The notes: generated by a model from the sequence alone, not told the origin. A stretch of DNA of 64,000 nucleotides from Brassica napus (GCF_020379485.1 NC_063435.1:434001-498000), one strand, 5' to 3'; shown: positions 39,021 to 53,257, counted from the stretch's first letter. A program made the numbers and translations.

Positions 39021-40620
39021 TTAAATTGTTAAGAAAATTCGACTTCTTTGGTTTTCATGTTAGTGAAAGTCTATGTTAGTATCATTTGGTCTAACACCTT
39101 GGTGTTAGATTGTGGCCATTTTCTCTTTTCTAATTTAATTACACAGTCTTACATATTCATGGTCAATATTGATGATGTTTATTCTTGAGTATCATAAAAA
39201 TGATCAATTATGATTTAAAAATTAATTTTTACGGAAAAATCTATGAAATATAGTTTTTTATTTTCTCAAAATATTTTGTCACTTTCTTTCTAATTCTTTT
39301 TTTTTGGAAATAGGTTCAATTTAACACTAAGTGATACTAATAAGCTTGAATTGTGAGATCAATCAGTTTTTCTTTCGGCATATTTACAAATTTCATATAC
39401 TGATATACATTCATTTGTATGTGTTAGCTATTTTAGAGATTTTAATTTACTAACGCTAATTTCTTTAAACAGTGTATGTTTGGCATGATCTTCTAATCAA
39501 CCTTTGACCTACCAAAATTTATCTATCTATCTATAATATTAAAAAAAGACTTTTTATAGGTTTCCTTGGTTTTTGCTAAAAAATACACTTGTGTCATTAT
39601 CTTTTATTTATGAGTAACAAAGTTATTTATTTTCTAACAATTCACCTTTTTGCAGGCCAATCAATTAGTCCAATATTTTAGCAACTCATTAACAAATGAA
39701 TCACAACTATTTTTAGCCAAAAACAAAAAGAATCACAACTATTCTTCGTAGAAATATTTATGAGTCATCAATATTATTAATATAATATTTACCGATAACA
39801 AACGTTTCTAATTATGAATCCAAATAACCAATTAAATATTCTCATCACTTGGGAAAAATTATGTTTTACAAATTCACAATCTTATTCAAATCTTTCACCC
39901 CTACTGTTTCACATAAATAATTAAACTTTTTTTGAGCAACAAATAATTAACTCTTAGGTATGTATTTGTACACAATATCCCATATTCCTAAAATGTATCT
40001 GCACAGATTTTATTAATCACATAATAAGGAAAAATAAAACTTCTTGTAAAATTATAGAGATATGAAGAAATTTGGGATATCATGAGAAATTGAGAATTAC
40101 CAACCTTCCAAGTTGGAAGTAATACACTACACTACACTATCGGGTGCAATTTTGAAAATCATTTCGTTGATCGATTTTCATACTATTTTAAATGGAGATT
40201 TTTTTTAAAAAAAAACTATTCACTTATTTTTTCGGGTGTAAATGTTAAAAAACACCTTCAACTTTCTTCTATTTTTTACCCAAAAAAAAACTTAGAAGGT
40301 TGTTTTTTTAGAATATTAATGATCACAAAAAATATTAATAATCACACTGTATTTACAGGATACAAATTCAAACAAACACCACGTATTCTAATAGTTTAGA
40401 ATCCTATAATGTTAGCACAATTAAGTTAGCTAACTATATAAAATCGTTTACACAAAATAGAAACATAATATATCTTTAAATTCACAGATATTATATAATT
40501 ATTATACATTTTATAGACAATACAATTTTCAATCAAAAATTCAATCTGGCGCTTTTAAAGTGCATAAATATTATTTAGCATAAATATTATTTGTACATCA
40601 GTCTTTTTCTCCAAAGCATG
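39021..40620. other. AT-rich spacer between the divergent beta-subunit genes
   Basis: 1.6 kb without a recognisable gene. A sequence TCTATAATATTAAAA at 39530 resembles the 5' end of Arabidopsis-type Helitrons; I could not find a matching CTRR end with hairpin. The rest is homopolymer-rich and not obviously palindromic. Confidence 0.35.
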
Positions 40621-40743
40621 ATTTAGGCCCAAATAAGCGCATTATAGAAGCCCAATAACGATGGAAGTTTCCTAAAACAGAACCACTCCATCTTATAGTT
40701 TCCAGGTACTGTAGTTACCCTAGCCATTTCCTCTTTCACACTA
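40621..40743 (+). promoter_or_regulatory. copy B proximal promoter and leader
   Basis: GGCCCA at 40626-40631 and GCCCA at 40650-40654 are site II elements on the reverse strand. The leader ends CTCTTTCACACTA before the ATG, recognisably related to that of copy A (CTCTCACATACACACTA) but without the GA tract. Confidence 0.5.
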
Positions 40744-43113
<2,370 letters not shown>

Positions 43114-43621
43114 GGGCTTTGATTCATCTCTTCTACTCTTCTTCTTTTGTTGACAATAACGAAACAAACAAAACTAAAAACCGATGCTTTTGTCTGAGTG
43201 TGAGGGATCAATACCGAGAAAACAAATTTTATTCGTTGGAGTTTTTGCCTTGCAATAAAGGAGACGAGTGTTATGTTTTTCATCTGTATTTTATTAGCTT
43301 TAGTTATGTTACTTCCCATTGCTTCTGACTGCCAACTCCTTGTTCCTTGTAATAATAAAATACATAACAATAATACCAAAACACTACTCACCGTCTTGTA
43401 ATGATTATATTACTTTCTTCTTTTGTTCTTCTGTCACTACATATTATTCTTACAGGTACACTAGTTTCTCCCTCAAGAGTTGAAGAATTTATATATGTAG
43501 TATATTATTCTTACAAATAGAGATCCATTAGTTTCTTTTGATTATGATGTACAAAACATTAAGAAAGCATAAAGAAACAAAAACATATGTATATGTATAT
43601 GAAATGTATTCCATGGAGTCT
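43114..43621. other. convergent 3' region between copy B and RUG1
   Basis: About 500 bases with both 3' UTRs. ORFs 43110-43391 (minus) and 43119-43328 (plus) lie in the 3' UTR of copy B and match no family. Confidence 0.45.
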
Positions 43622-46367
43622 TCAAAAATGTTCGAGAACTGCTCCTGTATGATTAAAGCCACAAGATATATGCACTGCTCTTACATTCTTTCCCAGGTTC
43701 ACCATTGCTGGTATCGCATAGTCTACATCGCTACCATGTCCCTGCAGTTAAACATACCATAACATTTATTCAATTTGATGCCATGTCTCATGGATTCTTT
43801 AGATAGTATAGCAAAATGAACCAAGAACTGAAATGATGTCGCATTCACATAAGCTAATTGTTTCAAAGATTTGATCGATAACAAAGATGATGAAACAAAC
43901 CAGTTGTCCACCGGAGGAGTGTCCGTCATCAGAGAAAGTGCCGTGAGAACCTCCCCAGCCCCAGGTAAAGACTTTGTTATCTGCAAACACGATTCAGAAA
44001 TGAATTGAATAACTTGCATAATCAAAATGGATAAAAAATGTTTTACCTGAAATGGCTGCAGTGTGCTTCCACCCACAAGATACATGAGTTACAGTTGATT
44101 CCAAGAAAGGACCTTCGACTCTCACAGGGGAGTGTGAGACATATGTTGACCTGAAACAAATTTAAGATAAAACTGAATACATGTACAGTTGCAGATCTTA
44201 TGAGGAAACATACTAATCAATTAGGAAATGACTTACTCTGTGCCAAGGCACCCATTTTCGTTTGAACCCCAAGTGTATAGTTCCCCACCTCCTTACAAAA
44301 ACGAAGGAAACAACAGAGACTGAGTTCTTACCAAAAAGGTACTAAAGAATAATAGAGAATTTACTTGTGACAACACATGTGTGGTAACCACCACATGCAA
44401 CTTCTTCTGCGTATGGCACTTCACTGATAATAGATGGTGTTGTAGCATTCCTTACTCCTCCAAATCCCTATAAATTCGCACCATAAATAACTATAATGTA
44501 ACCATAGTTAGTCTAGAAAAAAAGACATTTTATTTACCATCTTATTTATAGATCTCTCTCCGAACATGAAAGCAGAGCCATTCTCTGCATTATTTGGAAC
44601 CAAACCTCAGAGGCTCAGACAGACAGTAACTACCAGTCTCGCACAATACTCATAATTGAAGAAAGTAACTCAATACCATCAGTACATACTGTATGCAGCA
44701 GACCAGCAGCAACGCTTTTAACCTAGTGTTCAACCAAAAGAACAGACAAGTATTAGCAAGAGAGTCTAAAGATTAATTTTCATCTAAGAAATTACCTTAA
44801 TCCCCTCAAGTTCCTTGATAAGCCTTGGAGTAAACTCACTACAAGCGCAGTACAAGAAAACTATGAAGGAATCATGATATGAAAACTCTTGTGAGTAAAA
44901 ATTTACATGAGAAAGAAACAAATATAGGAATTAAGCAAAAACAGACCAACCTTTTACTTTTTAAGATGCCAAAAAAACTGGACTCGTGACCGTGGCCAAG
45001 TCTTCCAGATCCTCCTCCACCCCAACTCAGGACTTCACCTCCATCTGCTCCAGAAAGATACTTAAAACACACACAAAACAGGTGTTTAAGAATCTAGGAT
45101 CCGTACCAGTAACAGCAACTGAATGCTCTGATCCTAAAGCCACTGATTTGATGGTGATCCCATTCAGAGCCTGCACTTTGGTTGGTACATGTACCACTCT
45201 TGCAGCATCTGTATAATAGAAACGAATATGTAAATAGGCAAGCAACTTTGATGAATTAGGACATAAATCACAGTGCACCATAACTTATTGAAATGTAAAA
45301 ACGTAATTACTTTTTCCAAGTCCAAGCTGTCCACTAGTATTCTTTCCCCACATGTAGAGTTCCCCATCCACTAACAAAAAGAAAGAGAGCACAGATGTGA
45401 CCAAGTAAGAAATAACATACAATTTATGTAAAGCACTGTACTGCACCAGAAGATGTAATGAAGAACATTGTGCTTATTTACCTGTGATAGCAGCAGAGTG
45501 GTAATAACCAGCTGAGATGTGCAGTATATCATTTTCAATTCCAGAAACTTCAAGCGGCTCCTACAACGTTTTATACACAAGAAACAAGTTCCAATTGAAT
45601 ACTCTGAGATAAAGACATGTGAAAAACAGAGAATCAAAGAAAAACAAACCCTATAGTTTTTTGCAAAAACCTACATACCAAAGCATGAGTGTTAACATGT
45701 GAGACACCAAGTTGGCCACAATCATTAAGACCTGTCGCAAAGACTCTCCTTGTTTCTGTCACATAGTGTAGGAAGTGTATGTTAAGCTCACAATCAGATT
45801 CAAAAAAGATTACTTTACAACTAAAACACCAAACATGCCTAGTCAGAGCCGGATCTGGGCACAGCAATCCGCCTATATAGCTAGTTTATATAGGCCCAAT
45901 GGCCCTCACATTGTCGATTTTTTTAATTAAGATTAACTTTTTAAAAAAATGTTTATAACCTCCTAAATCTCAGATCAGTCCAATAAATAATAAAGATCCT
46001 ATCACTCAAATTCAAATTCTGATCAAATAAATCGAATTAAAGAGGGAGATGAAGAAAGATCACCGGTGAGGAAAAGAGTGTGAGCTCCGCCGCAAGCGAG
46101 AGCTCTAATACTGTGATCACTCAACGCAGAGCAAACGGCGGGTCTCCACCGAGACTCCAAGCTCCCTAGCCCTAACCTTCCGTAATCTCCACTCCCCCAC
46201 ATCGCCGCAAATCGTTTCCCGCTCTCGCTCGACAACCGTCTTCTTCCACGGGAAGCACCAATCGTCGTATCCAATTTCGAATTATCGAAAACTCCAGTGA
46301 AATGATTCTTCGATCGTTGAATCGTCGATCCAGAGATTCGAACTCGTCCCAGGGCTCTAGTCAACAT
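43622..46367 (-). CDS. RUG1: RCC1-repeat protein RUG1-like (mitochondrial)
   Basis: 437-aa protein in 14 exons: 46064-46367, 45679-45755, 45482-45560, 45311-45370, 45107-45208, 44951-45044, 44796-44838, 44677-44722, 44538-44584, 44365-44467, 44237-44291, 44047-44150, 43901-43980, 43622-43741. The N-terminus (MLTRALGRVRISGSTIQRSK) is basic and Ser-rich, as expected of a mitochondrial presequence. Then follow RCC1-type repeats forming a seven-bladed propeller: WGSGDYGRLGLG, ATGLNDCGQLGV, MWGKNTSGQLGLG, SWGGGGSGRLGHG, FMFGERSINKMGFGG, TWGSNENGCLG, TWGWGG and a final GFNHTGAVLEHF. RUG1 (At5g08710) is required for splicing of mitochondrial nad2 intron 3 rather than Ran exchange. Intron 1 contains an odd GGATCTGGGCACAGC segment resembling transposon ends. 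Confidence 0.92.
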
Positions 46368-47327
46368 TTTGAATACAGCAGGTTAAAATGGATCGTTCTT
46401 CTTCTAACGAATGTGAGAGAAGAGAGAATTGATCATGAGGAGATTGAGCTGTGTTGATGGAATCACATGATGGTGAAGAAGAAGGAAGAAACTGATGGAT
46501 AGAAACAATGCTACGTCTTCTTCCCCGTTATTCAATTTCTGAGAGTGTTGTGAAGTTTTTTTGGATATCGGTCCTTCTAGTTTTCTCATTTTTCAAATTT
46601 CGTCTTAACATTTTGTTTTGTACATATTCACACCCAAATATAATTAAATATTTTTTTATCAAATAGAATAATTATGATTATTTTCTAAAAGGAAAATTTC
46701 AACTTAGGTTAACGAATAATGTAATCTTTGAGATTAACTAAACGTTAGAAGTTGAAAGAATCAACATTTACCAAATTGAAAGAATCAACATTAATACAAT
46801 TCAAGATTCATATACATTACATTTGTTAAAAAAAATTTCAGCGGTAGGAGAGGAGAAGCACCACCACAACATCTATTAGACCTAAAACAAATTGTTTGAA
46901 CTTGGAAGACAAGAAGAGTATATGAACTAGTCAACAAATAGAGGTAATTACTAAGCATGCAGATTATTGCATTCTCCTGGATATAATTAGTGTCATTTTC
47001 ATTCACTAAATCAGTTCTATGTTATGAAACATTCTCACAATAGTCCAATCTGCGAGGGAAATGAGAACAACATACTTTTAGGGCCACTAGTAACTTGGGA
47101 GTGTGACAGTGTGTGGTGTGAAAGCCATGAGAGAGATGTGGAAAGCTTTATTCTCCTGTTAATTACTAACTTTATTAATTCGACTTCAACAAAGTTTATC
47201 CAAAACTTAAACAAACAAACTTATCAAGTGTTATGTAATAAGGAAACACAAACGTGACTCTCAAGACTTAAAACCCCAAATAAAAAAAAATAAAACACAA
47301 TCCAAATGAAACCACAAAAAAACAATA
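46368..47327. other. gap between RUG1 and ARI16-like
   Basis: RUG1 promoter and leader on the right of 46367, then AT-rich sequence and the 3' region of the ARI16-like gene. ORF 47024-47257 (plus) has no recognisable domain. Confidence 0.4.
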
Positions 47328-48351
47328 TCACTTATTGGGCACGTTTGTGACTTGTTGTTGTTGATGGGAACTTGCACTACTGTTCACATTACATAGAGCC
47401 ACATGAGGAGGAGACTCGAAAGAGAAAACACACATCCTACACTCTTGATCAAAGGAGTCGTTCTTGAACGTGCATCGATCGCAGAACCAGTAATCAGTGG
47501 TTACATCCTCATAAGCATCAACCTTAACATCACACAAACCATCTTCAAGAGTCTTTACAAAGAAACGGAAGTAGTTGCCAGTTGTTTCTGTTGTGTCTCC
47601 TAACTTCTCCCTAAAGGCAATGATACCTCCACCACCTGAGATGATTCCATCCGTCACCTCATGTAGAGTCTCTTTGTGCTTAAGAAGATTTGCGTTAGCT
47701 TTCTCCCGAAGGTAATCAAGGTACTGCTTCTTGGCGATATGGTAATCACTTATGAGATAACCAAACACGCAGCTCCATTTCAACAAAAGTCTGCATTGAA
47801 CAGTTAGCATCCATGCTTCTCTTAGAGCCTTAACGTCTAGCTCTCTTGAACAATTAGCATCCATGATTTTTTCCTCAACGGCTTCAAGATCCCATTTAGA
47901 TCTCTGCAATGCGGCATCACTTGTCTCCCATAGTGTCATGTGACGTATTAGAGCCGAGTCATTGCTTGGTTGGGAAACAGAACAGTCAGTACATTTCCAT
48001 ACTCCGTCGTGATTTTCCACAAGACTGTCACTACAAGAAAACACAAGATTAACGATGAAAATTAACGAGGAAAACTGGTACTCGTAAATTTACGTTGACT
48101 TTACGAGAATCTTACAAGGAAATTTACAATCAACGTTAGTTCGTCGTAAAATAACGAGGAAACGATTTCCTCGTAAAAACCACGCAAGGTAACTTCGTTT
48201 TTACGAGGAAAAACTGTTTCCTCGTAAGCTCGACGTAAAAGTAGCATCTTCTTTACGAGGAAATAGTTTACGTTTACTTAACGAAGAATTTTCGAGTCCA
48301 CCCACTTTGTAATTGTAACACGTTTTTTGTTTCGGCTACCTTACTAAATTC

Positions 48352-48889
48352 CACATAATCATGAGTAATGAAAATGATGATGTTTCTGGTAATGACGAAA
48401 ATGTCGATGTATCTGACTGATATATTTGTGTTTTAATATGACTGATTTTCAGACTTAATCCATGTGATTTGATGGATTTAATCATGAAAATCTATTTATA
48501 TAATTTAATTTTATGTAATGGGGTTTGAATTAGAAAGAAGAGATTGAGATTATTAGTTAAGGAATTGTGGTTTTAGAATTTGGGGTTTAGAATGGATAGA
48601 AGAGATTGAGGTTAAAGGGAGGATGGGGTTGGGGTTTGGGGTTTCGGATTTTAGGGATTTAAACGTAAACATAGTTATTTCCTCGTAAATTAACGAGGAA
48701 CTTACGACGATTCTTAAAAATAAAGAACGCGGCACTCGTTAATTCCACGTAAGCAGAAATCGTCGTAAAGACCTCATAATAAAAAAACGCTGGCCTCGTT
48801 CATTCCTCGTAAAAATAAAAGCGGACCTCGCTAATTCCTCGTAAATTAACGACGATGTAACGAGGAAACGAAACGGGAATAAATTGGTT
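48352..48889. repeat. internal direct duplication in CACTA element, copy 1
   Basis: Begins CATAATCATGAG and ends GAGGAAACGAAAC; resembles 49017-49636 over its whole length but lacks about 55 bases near the start (the acidic-ORF tail) and an AAGGAAGATAAGGAAG insertion seen in copy 2. Confidence 0.75.
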
Positions 48890-49016
48890 TGCCGTGATCA
48901 AAGTTACACCTCGTGGACAAATCATCAGTGGAGAAGAACCACCATTGCAAGAAGAACAGATAGATGAAGTTGAGGTACCTGAACAACAAATTGATGACAT
49001 CCTTCTCATTGATCCG

Positions 49017-49636
49017 CATAATCATGAGTACGAAGATATTACCGACGATGCCACGGACGAAGCTGTTGAAGACGAGTTTAATGAAAATGATGATGTTTCT
49101 AGTAATGACTAGAATGTCGATGTATCTGATTGATGTATTTGTGTTTTAATATGATTGATTTTCAGATTTAATGCATGTGATTTGATGGATTTAATCATGG
49201 AAATCTATTTATATAATTTAATTTTTGTAATGGGGTTTGAATTAGAAAGAAGAGATTGAGATTATTAGTTAAGGAATTGTGGTTTCAGAATTTGGGGTTT
49301 GGAATGGATAGAAGAGATTGAGGTTAAAGGGAGGATGGGGTTGGGGTTTGGAATATATGAAGTAGAAGATAAGGAAGATAAGGAAGAAGGGGTTTGGGGT
49401 TTCGGATTTTAGGGATTTAAACATAAACGTAGTTATTTCCTCGTAAATTAACGAGGAACTTACGACGATTCTTAAAAATAAAGAACGTGGCACTCGTTAA
49501 TTCCACGTAAGCAGAAATCGTCGTAAAGACCTCGTAATAAAAAAACGCGGGCCTCGTTCATTCCTCGTAAAAATAAAAGCGGGCCTCGCTAATTCCTCGT
49601 AAATTAACGACGATGTTACGAGGAAACGAAACACGG
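49017..49636. repeat. internal direct duplication in CACTA element, copy 2
   Basis: Partner of 48352-48889. Shared landmarks: ATGTCGATGTATCTGA, GTGATTTGATGGATTTAATC, GAAAGAAGAGATTGAGAT and the block of CCTCGTAAATTAACGAGG words. Confidence 0.75.
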
Positions 49637-51414
49637 GCCTCGCGAGTTCCTCGTAAATAAAAACACGGGCCTCACGAGTTCCTCGTAACTTTACGAGGAA
49701 TTTACGACATTTCATAATTTCCTATATATACACGCGAGTTCTCACTTCCCATTTCGTCTCAACTTCCTCTCCCTTTTGTAGCTATGGTACGCTCTCTATT
49801 TCCTCTCTAATTTGATTAGTTTAGGTAGATTAGGTGGTTAGTGTAGGAAATTTAGATAGTTTTACGGATTTTATGTTAATTAGTGTTGATTAGGTGGTTA
49901 ATGTAGAGAACTTAGTTAGATTTATAGAATTTGTTAATTATTGTTGATGTTAATTTTAGGCGAATCATCATCCGTCACACATGCCGACGCGGATGTAGAG
50001 AGGAGGAGTGAGGAATTCTACCGGGGATGAACGACCCTTAGTTTTTTTTTTTTTTCGTTGGTTGTATTATAAATTCAAAAATTATTTATGTATAAATTAT
50101 TTTCGTATTTAATATTCTTTTTAAATTAGATTTTTATTAAATAATTAAATACATTGTTTTTTTAATCTGGAAAATATAAACTCAAAGTAAATTCGTAGCT
50201 AAATTACGACAACCTTACGTGGAAATTTTACGAGGAATTAACGAGTAAAATATTTACGTCAACACTACGAGGAAAGATTAACGAGTATTTGACGTGGAAA
50301 ATTTACGTGTTATTTACGAGGAAATGTTTTCAAGGTATTTACGAGGAAATGTAGCGTCCTCCTTACGTGGAAGGGTTACGTGGTTTTTACGACGAATACT
50401 TTGCTTCGTCTTTACGAGGAAATGTTTTCTCGTTAGTTTACGACGAATTAGCGAGGAAATATGCGTTACGACGAACAAATAACGACGAAACGTGTTTTCT
50501 CGCTAGTTCCTCGTAAAACTGATTTTACGACGAACTTACTACGAATTTCGCCGTCGTTAATGTTGTGTTTTCTTGTAGTGTGTAGCATTCAGGACAATGC
50601 TTGATCCTTTTAGCGGTCCGTGCAAGGTTTCTTGATTTATACAATAGTTCATTCAACCAAAAGGAAGCATTGTTGCAAGTCACGGGTCGGTGTGACTCTA
50701 GCTGGCAACTCCAACAGAATATGTGACCGCACAAACACACCACATCAAAGTCTTCTGATGGAACCTCATCATGACGCTTGATGGCGTAGTCGTCGCAGTC
50801 AGGACACCGTTTGATTGTTTCTTTGTTGCTCTCCATAAAAGATGCTAGAAGGTATCTCTCGTACATCTCCTTCACTGGCTCTCCGAGTTTCTCGACCGTG
50901 CCTGGTCCAACGGATGCAACACAGTCTTGACTTAAGCAAGAGATCGATAATACTCTCTCGTCCTCCTTCTTCTTCTTCTTCTTTAGAGTTTTGCTGAGAT
51001 AATCTCTCCAGCAATCTCTAGAGAACTTATGTGAGCAAAAAGGCGTGGACACGAGATTATCATCTCCTTCACCGTCCACCTCAAGATCTTCATCAGAAGA
51101 TCCAACCAAACCTAATTCCGACAGAAACTTCTCCTTGTCGTCTACCAAACGATCTGAAGCCTTGCACAAGTTCCAACATAGATGGACTAGGATCACGGTT
51201 GCATCAGACAGCGACAGAGAGAACACTTCCGAGATCTGAACTACTTCCTTCATCATCTTCTCACGGATCTCTTCTCTCGTATGAACGGAGTATAGTCTTC
51301 GCCCATTGTAGTTCATGTCTGTAAAAAAGAAATGAAAATTCAAAACCACAAAATAGCTAAAGACCATTCTGCTAGTAAATGGGAGAATATGTTATAAATG
51401 AGTAAATGACTTAC

Positions 51415-52150
51415 CTTTGCTGCGGGTCGATGAGGAAGAATAGGGTTTAAGTAGCTTGTGGAACAAGTTAAAAAAAAATCTCTGAGGAATGGTGATTGAT
51501 AGTGCTGATGAGTTTCGTTGTTGTTTTTGTCAACGACTAGTGATGAGTTTATAAACTAACTAACAACACGCGGAGAAACAGTGTTTTTTGAAACATTATT
51601 ATTTTCTCGACGTGTCTGAAATCTGAAGACAATATAATACTATAGTTTTCATAAATGATCAGATATAAATGAAGCTGACTTTCACGCAATCAGTTGGAAG
51701 AGATGAATCACAGCTAAGAAACGCGTGAACACATTAGTCTTTTTTTTTAATCTTGTTTTTATCTCAATCCCCCAGAGATGTTCTAATATTTAATCTATTA
51801 TATTTGGAATGAAGAACTAGTCACAGAACCTTGGTCAGAGACTTATCTGATGTAACTGTAAAGTAATTGAATCAACATCAGATTTTGCAAACCAGCTGAT
51901 TCCAACTTTAAACCGGTGTTCATCAGTTGGCAGTCTGATCAAATACACCAGTTATCTTGCTGCGTGACGGATTGGTTCTTCATCAGGTGTAGATTGGGAT
52001 GCTAATCTATTCTGTCTCTCATGGTTGACAATTTTCTTAAACAAAAGTTAATGGCTCCTCTTAATTTAAAATCTTCAGAGTATCCTTAATGAATCATTTC
52101 CTTTAAAATTTTCTCAACTAATCATCTATTACCAATTGGGTTTCGACGAT
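51415..52150. other. upstream region of the ARI16-like gene
   Basis: First leader exon near 51415-51480, then promoter-like AT-rich sequence. No further gene seen. Confidence 0.4.
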
Positions 52151-52154
52151 TTAG

Positions 52155-52775
52155 GGCCTGACTGGTTTAACCGCAGCGGTTGCGGTTGCGGGAGTTTGCG
52201 GATACGGGTGGTTGCGGTTTCTAGCGGTTTTAAGAGATTTGTACGACTGGTTATGCGGTTAGAAATTTGTGCGTTTGCGGGATACTTATGACTGGTTAAC
52301 TACCAAATGCAGCAGCAGTTAAATAATAAATTAACAATATATACATTTTATACAATTATAAAAATATCAAAAATAATAATATTATAATAAATATAAAATT
52401 TATATTTAGAAAGTTATAGTTTAAATTTTTTAAAAATATAGAAAATATTTTTATTTTAAAGTTTTATAATATTAATTAAAATTTAATTGATATATTTTAG
52501 CATTTTTATAATTTCAGTTTAATTTTTTTATTGAATTTTTTTATTTTTGTATTTATATTGTTTTGGAAAAAAATAAATTTTTTTTATGCTCCCGCAAACG
52601 CCCGCAACCGCAAACGCTAGCTGGAACCAGCTTTTGAATTTATGAGGTTCAGAGCGATTTGGAGCGATTTGGAGCGGTTTAGAGCGGTTTGAGCGATTGT
52701 TGCAAAACGCCAGCAACCGCTACCAACCGCAAAAGCTGCGTTTGCGGGTGGTAGCGGAAAAACCAGTCAATACCT
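52155..52775. mobile_element. MITE-like inverted-repeat element
   Basis: Left end CTGACTGGTTTAACCGC and right end GCGGAAAAACCAGTCA are inverted relatives of each other. Both subterminal zones are rich in GCGGTTGCGG-type words in opposite directions, and the core (52320-52560) is purely AT-rich. No ORF of note. Probably a hAT-like non-autonomous element; I could not confirm a target duplication. Confidence 0.55.
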
Positions 52776-52938
52776 TAATGCCTCTTCCATTTTGGACAAA
52801 TCATTATTTTCCTCTCCTTCCTTTCTTTTTGATACTTTCTCTTTCATTCATCTATTTCATTGCTTCCTCCTTTGCAACAAATTCAGGAAAAATTGAGACA
52901 ACCACAAATATTTATCATTTTGTTGTTTCAATCTACTC

Positions 52939-53257
52939 TCATATAAATTTTTGATGAAATAACAAGAATTTGCCTACCAATGAAACATTGATGATGCTAA
53001 CAAACTATTAACACACTACAATCTTTTTTTCCCTATTAAGAAACAAAGATGATAGAGAACTTCTCTCTAACACATCACAACACAGGCAAAAAAATTACTC
53101 TCCTCTTTTTTTATCCCTGTCGAGCAAAGATCTAATTCAAGAATGGTTTCTGCTCTGGTGGGTCCTGCCAGGAGTTGAAATAATCAGAAGGCTGATACAA
53201 TAACTGAGGGAGAAAAGCTTCACTCTGCAACAAGTCCATGGAACCACCGTTGCTGCT
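52939..53257 (-). pseudogene. duplicated 3' fragment of the ATAF2 NAC gene
   Basis: Resembles 55154-55476 in the same direction: the last about 40 codons (tail around PPEQKPFLN) plus about 200 bases of 3' flank. Shared words include AACTTCTCTCTAACACATCACAACACAG and GTTGAAAT.ATAAGAAGGCTG-type stretches, with many substitutions and a lost CCT in GGGTCCTCCTGCC. No NAC domain and no start; a dead partial duplicate. Confidence 0.8.

Larger units (their letters stand above)
48029..50580. mobile_element. non-autonomous CACTA (En/Spm-type) DNA transposon
   Basis: 2552 bases with terminal inverted repeats CACTACAAGAAAACACAA at the left and its near-perfect inverse (TGTGTTTTCTTGTAGTG) at the right, flanked by the 3-base duplication TGT (48026-48028 and 50581-50583): the signature of CACTA elements. 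Subterminal regions (48045-48300 and 50190-50560) carry dozens of copies of ACGAGGAAA/TTTCCTCGT and related words in both directions, presumably transposase-binding sites. No transposase frame is left; a short acidic ORF at 48894-49112 (DEVEVPEQQIDDIL...) may be the tail of a former TNP gene. The element contains an internal direct duplication. It splits the ARI16-like exon. Confidence 0.9.
47328..51316 (-). pseudogene. ARI16-like RBR (RING-between-RING) gene split by a CACTA transposon
   Basis: One open frame in two blocks: 50581-51316 (N-terminal half, ATG 51316) and 47328-48028 (C-terminal half, TGA at 47328-47330), separated by a 2552-base transposon. If the insert and one 3-base duplication are ignored, the frame joins without a break. 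The N-terminal half has a weak RING1 (FCSHKFSRDCWRDYL, lacking the usual first cysteines) and an IBR domain (CPDCDDYAIKRHDEV, VCLCGHIFCWSCQLE). The C-terminal half has the ariadne-type helical domain and a RanBP2-type zinc finger (WFCDRCTFKNDSFDQECRMC). Arabidopsis ARI16 (At5g08730) has this layout and place. With the insertion, only a truncated protein (stop inside the element) is expected unless the element is spliced out. A 5' UTR intron fits at 51319-51414. Confidence 0.85.

Noticed and set aside
49269..49715. Minus-strand ORFs with repeated SLIYEELARP-type peptides in the CACTA element
   Set aside because: The repeats come from the repeated CCTCGTAAA words; similar peptides appear in other frames (e.g. 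50294-50482), so they are not protein repeats.
48029..50580. Many regularly repeated ACGAGGAAA-like words, at first sight like a repeat array (CRISPR or satellite)
   Set aside because: Words occur in both orientations with irregular spacing inside a bounded element with CACTA ends and a TGT duplication; subterminal transposase sites explain them.
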